Position numbers and translations under genes: made by a program
Source of the DNA: Bacteriovoracaceae bacterium
Lineage (GTDB): Bacteria; Bdellovibrionota; Bacteriovoracia; Bacteriovoracales; Bacteriovoracaceae
Assembly (NCBI GenBank): GCA_947442115.1
Contig: CANEVK010000112.1
Coordinates: 1-8,370, forward strand
DNA length: 8,370 bases
Direction of reading: 5' to 3'
Part shown: positions 1-5,151 of the stretch, one piece after another
How the letters are laid out: each line of letters starts with the position of its first letter
Position numbering within the stretch: the stretch's first letter is position 1
The notes under the pieces: model-generated
Databases searched by the model: none
Told to the model about the DNA's origin: nothing
The model's input: the letters and a program-made list of their open reading frames with translations, nothing else

Positions 1-77
1 CTCAATTAGAATATTTTCAATGCCTTGAGCTTCTTAAATGTAGAATTTATACAAGATTTTTGCCTGATAGGATATGA
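1..77 (+). CDS. Possible 3' end of a plus-strand gene (partial)
   Basis: The frame starting at base 3 is open from the window edge to a TGA at 75-77 and gives 24 residues ending in RFLPDRI. Composition is protein-like (alternating hydrophobic and charged residues), but the stretch is too short to test. It would converge on the minus-strand genes to its right. Neither minus-strand frame I read across these bases stays open to the edge. It could equally be non-coding; no family is recognisable. Confidence 0.25.
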   Translation, partial: QLEYFQCLELLKCRIYTRFLPDRI

Positions 78-101
78 TTGGTTGAAGTTCAGATCTAAGA
101 A

Positions 102-224
102 TTAAAGCTTAAAATTCTTACCCGTGATAGGCTTACGCTTAATCATTTTGAAGTTAAAGAGTTCAAAGTACTCTTCAAGAAATTTAAAATATTCATCAAG
201 GCTTAATTTTATTTTTGATGTCAT
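102..224 (-). CDS. 40-residue protein overlapping the nucleotidyltransferase gene
   Basis: This short ORF starts with ATG at 224 and ends with TAA at 104-102. Its first 29 bases overlap the end of the nucleotidyltransferase gene in another frame. A Shine-Dalgarno-like GGGAAG lies six bases before the ATG, inside the upstream gene, which suggests translational coupling. The product is acidic and aromatic in the middle (DEYFKFLEEYFELF, about residues 10-23) and basic at the end (IKRKPITGKNFKL). It would form one amphipathic helix and a basic tail. From memory, and not verifiable here, short proteins with this layout (Y-x-x-FLEE-x-x-x-LF, then R/K-rich, ITG-x-x-FxL) often accompany nucleotidyltransferases of the neighbour's type, so I treat it as its likely partner. 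Its biochemical role is unknown. It is neither AbiEi-like nor HEPN-like. Confidence 0.72.
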   Translation of the reverse strand: MTSKIKLSLDEYFKFLEEYFELFNFKMIKRKPITGKNFKL

Positions 225-717
225 TGATGACTTCCCATTGATCAAATAAATCAGCGTAATTCTTTACCCTCTGCCAGTCTATTGTATCGACATTCTCTAT
301 TAAAAACTGAATATCGGCCTTATCTTGGAGTTCTCTAGAGGGGTCATTCATATAGGCTTGAATTTTAAGCCCAATCAAATCTTCAGTTTTAACGAATCGA
401 ATCCCCTCTGGTCCATTTGGATTGGCGTCTGCTAGGATCTTCTGTGACATAGGTCGTCTAGCAAGCAAGATATCGACGTAACCAATACCTGTGAATTGCA
501 GAACCTCAGGAGACTCATTAGTGATATTAAAACCATTGGCCAGGAAAAGTTCTTTTACTTTTTGCTTATGTTCCTCGCGGACCAATAAATCTAAATCAAT
601 TGTGGCGCGAGTAGAGCCATAGCATGCAAGAGCAAGTCCACCAATCAAAGCATGGGGAATATTATTCATTTCTAAAAGATCATGTGCGAGCTTAAGTGTT
701 GCCCTTAGATTCATCAT
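196..717 (-). CDS. Stand-alone nucleotidyltransferase (AbiEii/DUF6036-like fold)
   Basis: A 173-residue soluble protein with the hallmarks of the minimal DNA-polymerase-beta-like nucleotidyltransferase fold. GG at 26-27 is followed by ACYGSTRATIDLDLLV, so D41 and D43 form the metal-binding DxD pair. D82 (in YVDILL) is the probable third acidic residue. The segment KTEDLIGLKIQAYMND (110-125), followed by D132/D135, matches the conserved helix of AbiEii-type and DUF6036-type proteins. Such enzymes transfer a nucleotide to protein or RNA, and several are toxins of type IV or MNT-type systems; the substrate here cannot be told. No AbiEi antitoxin or HEPN gene is visible. Instead a 40-residue ORF overlaps its 3' end. 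Two adjacent ATGs (717 and 714) are possible starts, with only a weak AGG 11 bases before the first. It lies 68 bases after the bicupin gene on the same strand. Confidence 0.85.
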   Translation of the reverse strand: MMNLRATLKLAHDLLEMNNIPHALIGGLALACYGSTRATIDLDLLVREEHKQKVKELFLANGFNITNESPEVLQFTGIGYVDILLARRPMSQKILADANPNGPEGIRFVKTEDLIGLKIQAYMNDPSRELQDKADIQFLIENVDTIDWQRVKNYADLFDQWEVINDIKNKIKP

Positions 718-785
718 ATATATATTTTAACCTATCTTTTGTTAAGTTTCATCAAAGAACAAGGGATAAGAGTTTCAAATAGTTA

Positions 786-1442
786 TTATTCAGTAATCAG
801 ATGCCCCGTCTTAACGAGAATCAGCGTCTCCTCAGAAACATAAGGGTGATGAACTGAAAGATGAGGACTCCTCAGCCAGGTGCCTTTAGGATACTCGCCA
901 TACTCATCTTGGAAAACTCCACTGAGAATTAATATTTCCTCTCCACCGTAGTGACGGTGAGGCAAAAACTTTTCATTTGCCGGCCACCACACAAGAGCAG
1001 TTCCTTCGGTATGAAAGGAATGTAACGGATAAACTCTCAGGCCACCGTGTCCGGGTCTCCAGCCTTGAGGATCATTTGTGTTAATTATTATTTTTGAAAG
1101 GTCTTCCGGGTGAAATTGATTGAGTTTTACAAATAATATACACCCCTCTTTTGAAAAAGGTGAATGGGCCGAACCTGGAGGATTTCTAATGTAAGTGCCG
1201 GCCGGATAATCACCCGTTTCATCACTAAAGACACCCTCCATGACAAAAATTTCTTCACCCATGGGATGTGCGTGTGATGGAAAGGAAGCTCCTGCTTCGT
1301 AACGAACTATTGATGTGGCATGACCCGTTTCAGAGGCCGCACGCTCAAGAGGTTTTCTAAAAACAGTTCCACTGGGTGAAGGTAGCCAATCAACCTTTGA
1401 AGCCTCAACAACGATACGCTGACTAAATTCCATATTAAGCAT
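786..1442 (-). CDS. Bicupin protein of the ChrR-cupin type
   Basis: A 218-residue cytoplasmic protein made of two cupin domains. Domain 1 (about 40-110) has H57-A-H59-x3-E63 and, after the G-x-F-x-D-E-x-G-D-Y-P-x-G-T strand, H93. Domain 2 (about 145-215) repeats the pattern with H162-R-H164, E168/E169, GVFQDEYGEYPKGT and H198. Both sites therefore keep a full set of metal ligands. This is the PF12973-like cupin of the anti-sigma factor ChrR, but the N-terminal zinc-binding (HxxxCxxC) anti-sigma domain of ChrR is absent and no ECF sigma gene is adjacent. An enzymatic or small-molecule-sensing role is therefore more likely than sigma regulation. The start is uncertain: ATG at 1442 (preceded by weak ACAAG) or ATG at 1433. 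Related cupins include acetylacetone-dioxygenase-like proteins; the substrate is unknown. Confidence 0.85.
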   Translation of the reverse strand: MLNMEFSQRIVVEASKVDWLPSPSGTVFRKPLERAASETGHATSIVRYEAGASFPSHAHPMGEEIFVMEGVFSDETGDYPAGTYIRNPPGSAHSPFSKEGCILFVKLNQFHPEDLSKIIINTNDPQGWRPGHGGLRVYPLHSFHTEGTALVWWPANEKFLPHRHYGGEEILILSGVFQDEYGEYPKGTWLRSPHLSVHHPYVSEETLILVKTGHLITE

Positions 1443-1569
1443 CTTGTCACTATTTCATGGCGAGATTTATCCGTAAAGAATTCATAACATTCCTCACTTT
1501 ATTATTTCCTGCTCCCGTTTTCTTATTTTCTTACTTACTTTTAATATTTTAATCATATTTTCTCATATT

Positions 1570-1710
1570 CCCCGCCCCCTTCCTTTTTATTTCCTATTCT
1601 TTTTTCTATGTAGTTACTGACCTCCTACTCTTAACAACGTTGGGAGTGGGAGGTCAGGAACTACATCCGAAATTCCCTAATAATATTGGATAATTGGAAG
1701 GGGGCAGGGG
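1570..1710. repeat. Outer inverted repeat enclosing the long hairpin
   Basis: CCCCGCCCCCTTCC at 1570-1583 pairs with GGAAGGGGGCAGGGG at 1696-1710 (14 pairs with one bulged base). It encloses the 1608-1666 hairpin, while the 24- and 29-base segments between the two arm pairs are not complementary. Two conserved arm pairs with unrelated spacers look like a composite element of about 141 bases, such as a MITE-like unit or a structured RNA. No clear target-site duplication is visible. Confidence 0.55.
1608..1666. repeat. Long inverted repeat (23-base arms, 13-base loop)
   Basis: Arms 1608-1630 and 1644-1666 are reverse complements at 21 of 23 positions. Mismatches fall at the ninth and nineteenth bases. 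The loop is TTAACAACGTTGG. Each arm begins ATGTAGTT and contains TGACCTCC. It lies downstream of the conjugation-type operon, but neither strand has a uridine run after the stem, so it is not a typical intrinsic terminator. It could be a small palindromic mobile repeat, a processed RNA structure or a protein-binding site. Confidence 0.8.
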
Positions 1711-1729
1711 GTTGGCTTTTTTCCACAAC

Positions 1730-1790
1730 CGGACACTTGAAGATACTTCAGTATCTAGTAGCGGACAAGTTCACGACCCTATTGCGGACA
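1730..1790. repeat. Three CGGACA motifs flanking a palindrome, possible transposon-end remnant
   Basis: CGGACA occurs at 1730-1735, 1762-1767 and 1785-1790, all in the same orientation. Between the first two copies lie overlapping palindromes: AGATACTTCAGTATCT (1741-1756) and TGAAGATACTTCA (1738-1750). Repeated short motifs in one orientation beside a gene end resemble the multiple transposase-binding repeats at the ends of some insertion sequences. No transposase is present, so this would be a remnant. They could also be operator sites. Confidence 0.35.
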
Positions 1791-1799
1791 GTGGCCTGA

Positions 1800-2525
1800 C
1801 TAGAAAAAATCACTTAAAACTCCTTCTCTTCCACGTGAGAAACATTGAGAATTCATAATTGTTTCATCAAGTGAAAGGTAGTCTCGAATTAAAACTAATG
1901 TTAATTTTTGAGAGATAGCTTTAGAGACTTCATTTTCCTCACTTGCCCAGACTCGATTTTTGAAAATTTCATAAAGTTCAATTGAGGTAAAAAAATAAAG
2001 CACTTGATCAAAGGTTTGGTCATTTGCATACCTCATTAATTTGTCATCTATCTTCGCGAATGCTTTTCTTGATAACTCTATTTCAATTGCCAATTGAAAA
2101 TGATCCTTGGAATGCTGATCAACACCGATTATTTCGATATCTGGAATGACTGCGCCTGCGTTGAATTTTTTGGATTCATGTTCAAAAATAAACTCTGCAT
2201 TTTGAAATCCCCCGAGCTTAATAAGCGAGGCGGCAACATAAGAAACTATCGTGTCATGGGTGAATTGTTCCTTGGTTATTGGAATATTAAATTCATCGAT
2301 GATGAATTTTGACGGTATGACAATACAAGCATTGGTTTTAGGAAGTTTCATCTTTTTTACTATTCCTTCCTTCATAAGCCTCTTTAGATACTTATATGAA
2401 TATGTCTTTTTATGCGTTTCAGCTGAAACTACATGGAAAGATTTATAAGGAATGATTTTCCACTTCCTTAAAACCTGTATGTCTTTGTCGAAATTAATTA
2501 AAGAAAAAGTATCAAGACCAATCAT
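1800..2525 (-). CDS. Replic_Relax/MobC-like winged-helix protein with nuclease-like domain
   Basis: A 241-residue cytoplasmic protein. The N-terminal part (about 12-62) reads as a winged helix, with recognition-helix-like YSYKYLKRLMKEGIVKKM. The middle carries THDTIVSYVAASLI (89-102), the 'tHd' helix seen in Replication-relaxation (PF13814) and MobC-like proteins. The C-terminal half has IPD (127-129), AIEIELSRK (146-154), then K162 and RYAN, with VLYFF. This resembles the PD...ExE...K arrangement of a restriction-endonuclease-like fold, intact or degenerate. Family members occur beside VirD4-type ATPases on plasmids and integrative elements and act in plasmid replication or DNA processing. 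Here the ATG overlaps the ATPase stop (ATGA) and is preceded by GGGAGAG, so the two are translationally coupled. The family call rests on layout and motifs, not on a search. Confidence 0.65.
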   Translation of the reverse strand: MIGLDTFSLINFDKDIQVLRKWKIIPYKSFHVVSAETHKKTYSYKYLKRLMKEGIVKKMKLPKTNACIVIPSKFIIDEFNIPITKEQFTHDTIVSYVAASLIKLGGFQNAEFIFEHESKKFNAGAVIPDIEIIGVDQHSKDHFQLAIEIELSRKAFAKIDDKLMRYANDQTFDQVLYFFTSIELYEIFKNRVWASEENEVSKAISQKLTLVLIRDYLSLDETIMNSQCFSRGREGVLSDFF

Positions 2526-4075
2526 CTTCTCTCTCCCTTGAATGAAATTGATTTGTGAAAACCTTGCTGGTTTACAAAAGCGCTTTGTACATTATTTTTT
2601 CTATAATCGTGGTGAATCGTGTTTCTAGGTTTGTAAATATCATTTATGACTTCTTTCCCTTTAATGAAATTCTTCTTTTTATAAACTGTTTGTTCCGGAT
2701 TTCTTAAATTCAATAGATGAAACTTCCTCGGTCCCAGGGAAAGAAAGAGCGCTTGCCCGACATTAAGCTCCTTCACAATATCCGGGTGAACCCTAAACTC
2801 ATTTACCTCCCTCATGCTTCCCTTGCCCGTCTTGTCTCCATCCTCGATTACATTTGTTTCTTTTTTTGAAATGTAAGTTCCAAAAAGTGACGAGACCATT
2901 TCCGCCGACTCAGGGCCTGACTGCCGCAGAAAGATAAAATTTGAATAACATTCAAAGAGCTGTTTCATAAAAGGCTTCCCACCCGCCAGTGCATCAAAGT
3001 CTTGCATGGATTGAACAGCTGTATAAATTTGAATGCCCGAGGATCTTGCCTTGTTTACAAGATCAATGAAGTCTTGAAAGAGAATTGATCCGGCCTCATC
3101 AATAAAGACGGCAAATGGAGAGCCGATATTTTCCAATGGGGATCTCGCTACGACTCCTCGGTAATGGGAAAGCTGGAGGAGTTCATTAACAAATATTTTC
3201 CCAATGGTGCGCGCCATTGAACCATAGCCTTGAGTTGAGGCGCCAATATAAATGCAGGCGCCTTCATCAAGTGCTCTTCTCATGGTCATGGCAGAATTTT
3301 TGAAACCCTTACCCGAATTATTGATAAATGAATCCTTTAAGAGTTTACCGAAACTTGAGCGACAGATCGTTTTGAGGTTTGCAATAAGACCACTGGCCTC
3401 ATCCTTGTTCTTATGCGCCAAAACGCCTTCAAGGATTGTATGAAAATCAACGATGATTCCTCTTGCCCTAAGATCATAGACAACATCACTCAAAATCTCC
3501 TGGGCCTTATTTAAATAATACTGCTCAGGATTTAGTCCCCAGTTAAATGATCGAATGACTCCTTCTACTATTTGCTCAGGATTAAGATTCGCAAAAGGAT
3601 TAAATTGTGAAGAGTGAGGGTAGTGCTCAGAAAAGATGTAATACTTTCGCCCATACTTCTCACATAAATTAATAAAAGTCTGGATCTCCGAGCTTGATCC
3701 TTTGGGGTCAATGTAAACAAGAGGTCTCTTATTTCTAAGATTATTTTCAATTAAAATCTTAAAAAGGTAGCTCTTTCCCCAGCCACTGGCCCCAGAGATA
3801 AAAGTGTGTCTTGAGAAATTAATCTCATCAAACTTAATTAATCGCCTTTCATTTATTGAGTAGCCTAGCTCGTCTGGAGAGATTGAAGTCTTTTTCTTAG
3901 CGAGCATTGATCTCTCAATGGGGACCTCTCTTCCTTGCATAGAACCAATCCATTTTCCTAATAAAATTGGTAGGTGCTTGCTTAAAATGACCGTGAGCCA
4001 TTTTGCAAATTCATCAATGCCACGGTTAAGTGAGTTTGCTATTTCATCAAGAATATCAGGGGACCTTCTTTGCAT
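2522..4075 (-). CDS. VirD4/TraD-family DNA-translocation ATPase (type IV coupling protein-like)
   Basis: A 517-residue P-loop ATPase. Walker A is GASGWGKS (95-102). The family-typical DPKG follows at 123-126, Walker B is FAVFIDEA (321-328), and the downstream AVQS motif (353-356) lies in the position of the VirD4/TraG catalytic glutamine. The C-terminal third (about 320-455) corresponds to the TraG/TraD C-terminal (TraM-recognition) region. Such hexamers pump DNA or protein substrates into a conjugation pore. It lacks the usual two N-terminal transmembrane helices, with only one amphipathic hydrophobic stretch (WLTVILSKHLPILLGKWIG, 26-44), so it may attach peripherally to the membrane. The start is supported by GGAGGT five bases upstream. 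It is the first gene of a sigma-54-type operon. No relaxase or mating-pore gene appears in the window, so it may serve a conjugative element extending elsewhere or a stand-alone DNA-handling role. Confidence 0.88.
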   Translation of the reverse strand: MQRRSPDILDEIANSLNRGIDEFAKWLTVILSKHLPILLGKWIGSMQGREVPIERSMLAKKKTSISPDELGYSINERRLIKFDEINFSRHTFISGASGWGKSYLFKILIENNLRNKRPLVYIDPKGSSSEIQTFINLCEKYGRKYYIFSEHYPHSSQFNPFANLNPEQIVEGVIRSFNWGLNPEQYYLNKAQEILSDVVYDLRARGIIVDFHTILEGVLAHKNKDEASGLIANLKTICRSSFGKLLKDSFINNSGKGFKNSAMTMRRALDEGACIYIGASTQGYGSMARTIGKIFVNELLQLSHYRGVVARSPLENIGSPFAVFIDEAGSILFQDFIDLVNKARSSGIQIYTAVQSMQDFDALAGGKPFMKQLFECYSNFIFLRQSGPESAEMVSSLFGTYISKKETNVIEDGDKTGKGSMREVNEFRVHPDIVKELNVGQALFLSLGPRKFHLLNLRNPEQTVYKKKNFIKGKEVINDIYKPRNTIHHDYRKNNVQSAFVNQQGFHKSISFKGERR

Positions 4076-4112
4076 TTCGTACCTCCACTAATTGCTTTTG
4101 TGAAAGCTCTTA

Positions 4113-4128
4113 AGCAAGGTATATGCCA
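4113..4128 (-). promoter_or_regulatory. Sigma-54 (RpoN) -24/-12 promoter for the ATPase operon
   Basis: Read on the minus strand this is TGGCATATACCTTGCT. It matches the sigma-54 consensus TGGCAC-N5-TTGCW with GG and GC at exactly the canonical separation, and has an extra T before TGGC (TTGGC). Transcription would start near 4102, giving a leader of about 27 bases to the ATG at 4075. A dyad 78-116 bases upstream of that start fits an enhancer site. Confidence 0.82.
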
Positions 4129-4141
4129 ATTATTATTTTTC

Positions 4142-4155
4142 GTCATTTTAATGAC
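4142..4155. promoter_or_regulatory. Palindrome upstream of the -24 element
   Basis: GTCATTTTAATGAC is a perfect palindrome with six-base arms and a TT centre, about 40-53 bases upstream of the inferred start at 4102. It could bind a regulator. The sigma-54 promoter at 5095-5110 also has a palindrome at a similar distance (5073-5082), but of different sequence. Confidence 0.35.
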
Positions 4156-4179
4156 CTAGGACTATTTTTGTTGGGAAAG

Positions 4180-4218
4180 TGTTTCGAATTTCAAAAAAAG
4201 CGTTCTGGAATCGAAACA
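4180..4218. promoter_or_regulatory. 39-base dyad TGTTTC-N27-GAAACA, copy A (putative enhancer site)
   Basis: TGTTTC at 4180-4185 and GAAACA at 4213-4218 are exact inverted half-sites, 33 bases apart start to start (about three helical turns). It sits 78-116 bases upstream of the inferred sigma-54 start at 4102, a usual place for a bacterial enhancer-binding protein. Copy B at 4950-4988 has identical half-sites and spacing and matches at 28 of 39 positions. Copy A also lies in the divergent region upstream of the 4319 microprotein gene and might serve both directions. Confidence 0.65.
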
Positions 4219-4318
4219 GTTGGATTTTTTAAGTCATTAGACAAATCCTCGAAGCATCTAGCGAGTAATCCAATAAAGGCATATCATTCATCATGAAGAA
4301 TCAACCAAGGGAGTTTTT

Positions 4319-4435
4319 ATGAAAATACTTGTTATCACTGCTTCACTACTTCTTTCCCTCAGTGCACTTGCTTGCGATGGCAGTGGAAAAGACAAAGAAA
4401 AAGAAGAAGATAAGCGAGTCACTTCAATTCGCTAA
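4319..4435 (+). CDS. 38-residue secreted or lipidated microprotein
   Basis: A short ORF with a strong ribosome site (AAGGGAG five bases before the ATG) and a textbook export signal: MK, a hydrophobic core (ILVITASLLLSLS), then ALA before Cys18. The sequence SALAC fits the loose lipobox pattern, so it may be a lipoprotein with Asp at +2. Otherwise signal peptidase I would cut at ALA. The mature part is only about 21 residues, highly charged (GKDKEKEEDKR), with no fold expected. A hairpin follows the gene at 4453-4492. It is divergent from the ATPase operon, and I see no sigma-54 promoter in its direction. No family is recognised, but tiny charged lipoproteins are plausible envelope or toxin-release (entericidin-like) peptides; that is speculation. 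Confidence 0.7.
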   Translation: MKILVITASLLLSLSALACDGSGKDKEKEEDKRVTSIR

Positions 4436-4452
4436 AAAGGCTTCATTTCAAT

Positions 4453-4492
4453 CTTTAGCAGCACCTGGCATTCTGGTCTAGGTCTGCTAAAG
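4453..4492 (+). terminator. Hairpin after the microprotein gene, possible terminator
   Basis: CTTTAGCAG (4453-4461) and CTGCTAAAG (4484-4492) are perfect complements. After one bulged C the stem continues with ACCT/AGGT, giving 13 pairs around a 13-base loop. A run of six T follows at 4506-4511, 13 bases past the stem, which is too far for an ideal intrinsic terminator. It may be a weak terminator, or a structure stabilising the microprotein message or controlling the next gene. Confidence 0.5.
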
Positions 4493-4534
4493 CTATTTAC
4501 TCAAGTTTTTTCTTAACATTCCGATAAGTTCTTC

Positions 4535-4909
4535 ATGAAACCAATTCTTTCTTTAGTCATGCTTATCTTGTCTTTAAAGTCATTTGCCGCCTGCATGACG
4601 CCTGATCACGAACTCAAAGGATTAACTAAAGAGGGTAAGAAATGCCAAGTCGTTGTGAATCTTGATGAAAAATACATGAGTTTTGAAACTTCCAAACAAT
4701 CCTGTTATTTTGAAATAGATGAAGAAGAAATAAGTGAACTGAGGGAGCCAAAAAGCTCACAGACAACAGTCAAGGGCTACTCAAACTGGTTTGATTGCAA
4801 GGTGAAGCTTTTTTATGATGATAAAGGGCAACCCTACAAGGCCAAACTCCATTCTCGCCTTACCCTCGCTATGACGTTCAATTTTGAAGAGTGCATTTTT
4901 GAGAAGTAA
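4535..4909 (+). CDS. Small exported cysteine-containing protein, unknown function
   Basis: A 124-residue protein with an N-terminal signal peptide (MKPILSLVMLILSLKSFAA) and cleavage expected around residues 18-19, just before Cys20. Further cysteines are at 37, 57, 88 and 120, so at least two disulfides are possible in the periplasm. Alternating hydrophobic stretches (CQVVVNL, CYFEID, FDCKVKLFY, MTFNFEECIF) suggest an all-beta domain. The start has only a weak ribosome site (GATAAG). It stands alone: a hairpin precedes it and a 242-base gap follows. The spacing of C-x-V strands loosely recalls the neighbouring 198-residue protein (CQVELHL), so the two could be distant paralogues, but similarity is too weak to claim. 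I do not recognise a family. Confidence 0.75.
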   Translation: MKPILSLVMLILSLKSFAACMTPDHELKGLTKEGKKCQVVVNLDEKYMSFETSKQSCYFEIDEEEISELREPKSSQTTVKGYSNWFDCKVKLFYDDKGQPYKAKLHSRLTLAMTFNFEECIFEK

Positions 4910-4949
4910 CGAAAACTATAATTTAATTCCCATTTTAGATAAGATCTTT

Positions 4950-4988
4950 TGTTTCAATTTTAAAACAAAATGTTTTTAAAATGAAACA
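4950..4988. promoter_or_regulatory. 39-base dyad TGTTTC-N27-GAAACA, copy B (putative enhancer site)
   Basis: TGTTTC (4950-4955) and GAAACA (4983-4988) repeat the half-sites of copy A with the same 27-base spacer. It lies 133-171 bases upstream of the inferred start of the sigma-54 promoter at 5095-5110, a normal distance for an enhancer-binding protein. Local symmetry goes further: 4951-4965 can pair with 4974-4987 (14 pairs, one bulge). The perfect ten-base arms 4966-4975 and 4984-4993 form an alternative, mutually exclusive hairpin. Confidence 0.65.
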
Positions 4989-5072
4989 TTTTGCGCGTCG
5001 CACAAGCTTCTGATTATACCATTCTTTCACCAATCGATCAGCTAACCCCCCGAAATAACCATTCCAATCTGA

Positions 5073-5082
5073 TAGTTAACTA
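5073..5082. promoter_or_regulatory. TAGTTAACTA palindrome upstream of the -24 element
   Basis: A perfect ten-base palindrome about 39-48 bases before the inferred start at 5121. Its position mirrors the palindrome at 4142-4155 relative to the other sigma-54 promoter, though the sequence differs. It might be an accessory regulator site or simply chance. Confidence 0.3.
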
Positions 5083-5094
5083 AAAAAGTCAAAG

Positions 5095-5110
5095 TGGCAG
5101 ATCCTTTGCT
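5095..5110 (+). promoter_or_regulatory. Sigma-54 (RpoN) -24/-12 promoter for the exported-protein operon
   Basis: TGGCAGATCCTTTGCT carries TGGCA and TTTGCT with GG (5096-5097) and GC (5108-5109) in canonical register. Transcription would begin near 5121, leaving a leader of about 31 bases before the ATG at 5152. The region upstream holds the dyad at 4950-4988. Together with the downstream run of closely spaced genes this defines a four-gene or longer sigma-54 operon. Confidence 0.82.
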
Positions 5111-5151
5111 TTAGAAGTCATCAATGTTTTTCCAAGAAAGGTTGGTCAGTC

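Larger units (their letters stand above)
1443..1799. other. 357-base non-coding interval with palindromes and repeated motifs
   Basis: No convincing gene is present. Roughly 1490-1607 on the plus strand is strongly pyrimidine-rich. It is followed by a long hairpin (1608-1666) nested inside a C-rich/G-rich arm pair (1570-1583 with 1696-1710). The part nearest the 241-residue gene (1730-1800) carries three CGGACA copies and two overlapping short palindromes. The interval separates the conjugation-type operon, which ends at 1800, from the bicupin gene, which starts at 1442. It therefore contains the terminator region of the former and the promoter of the latter, but I cannot place a convincing promoter. 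Confidence 0.6.

Noticed and set aside
746..777. Two GTTTCA motifs between the bicupin and nucleotidyltransferase genes, like half-sites of the 39-base dyad
   Set aside because: They are in the same orientation, 26 bases apart, with no inverted mate and no -24/-12 promoter nearby.
1457..1552. 31-residue hydrophobic plus-strand ORF starting MARFIRKEF, resembling a small membrane protein
   Set aside because: No ribosome binding site precedes it, and the very T-rich sequence yields Phe/Leu-rich reading frames by chance.
2094..3443. Plus-strand ORFs of 60-70 residues inside the conjugation-type genes
   Set aside because: They lie wholly opposite strongly supported minus-strand genes, lack ribosome sites and have no protein-like features.
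4293..4322. Nine-residue ORF whose TGA overlaps the microprotein ATG, a possible leader peptide
   Set aside because: It has no ribosome site of its own and contains the microprotein's ribosome site; there are no repeated codons suggesting attenuation.
4474..4488. Sigma-54-like TGG...TGCT upstream of the 4535 gene
   Set aside because: The GG-to-GC distance is one base short and TGGC is not present, so it does not meet the strict -24/-12 spacing.
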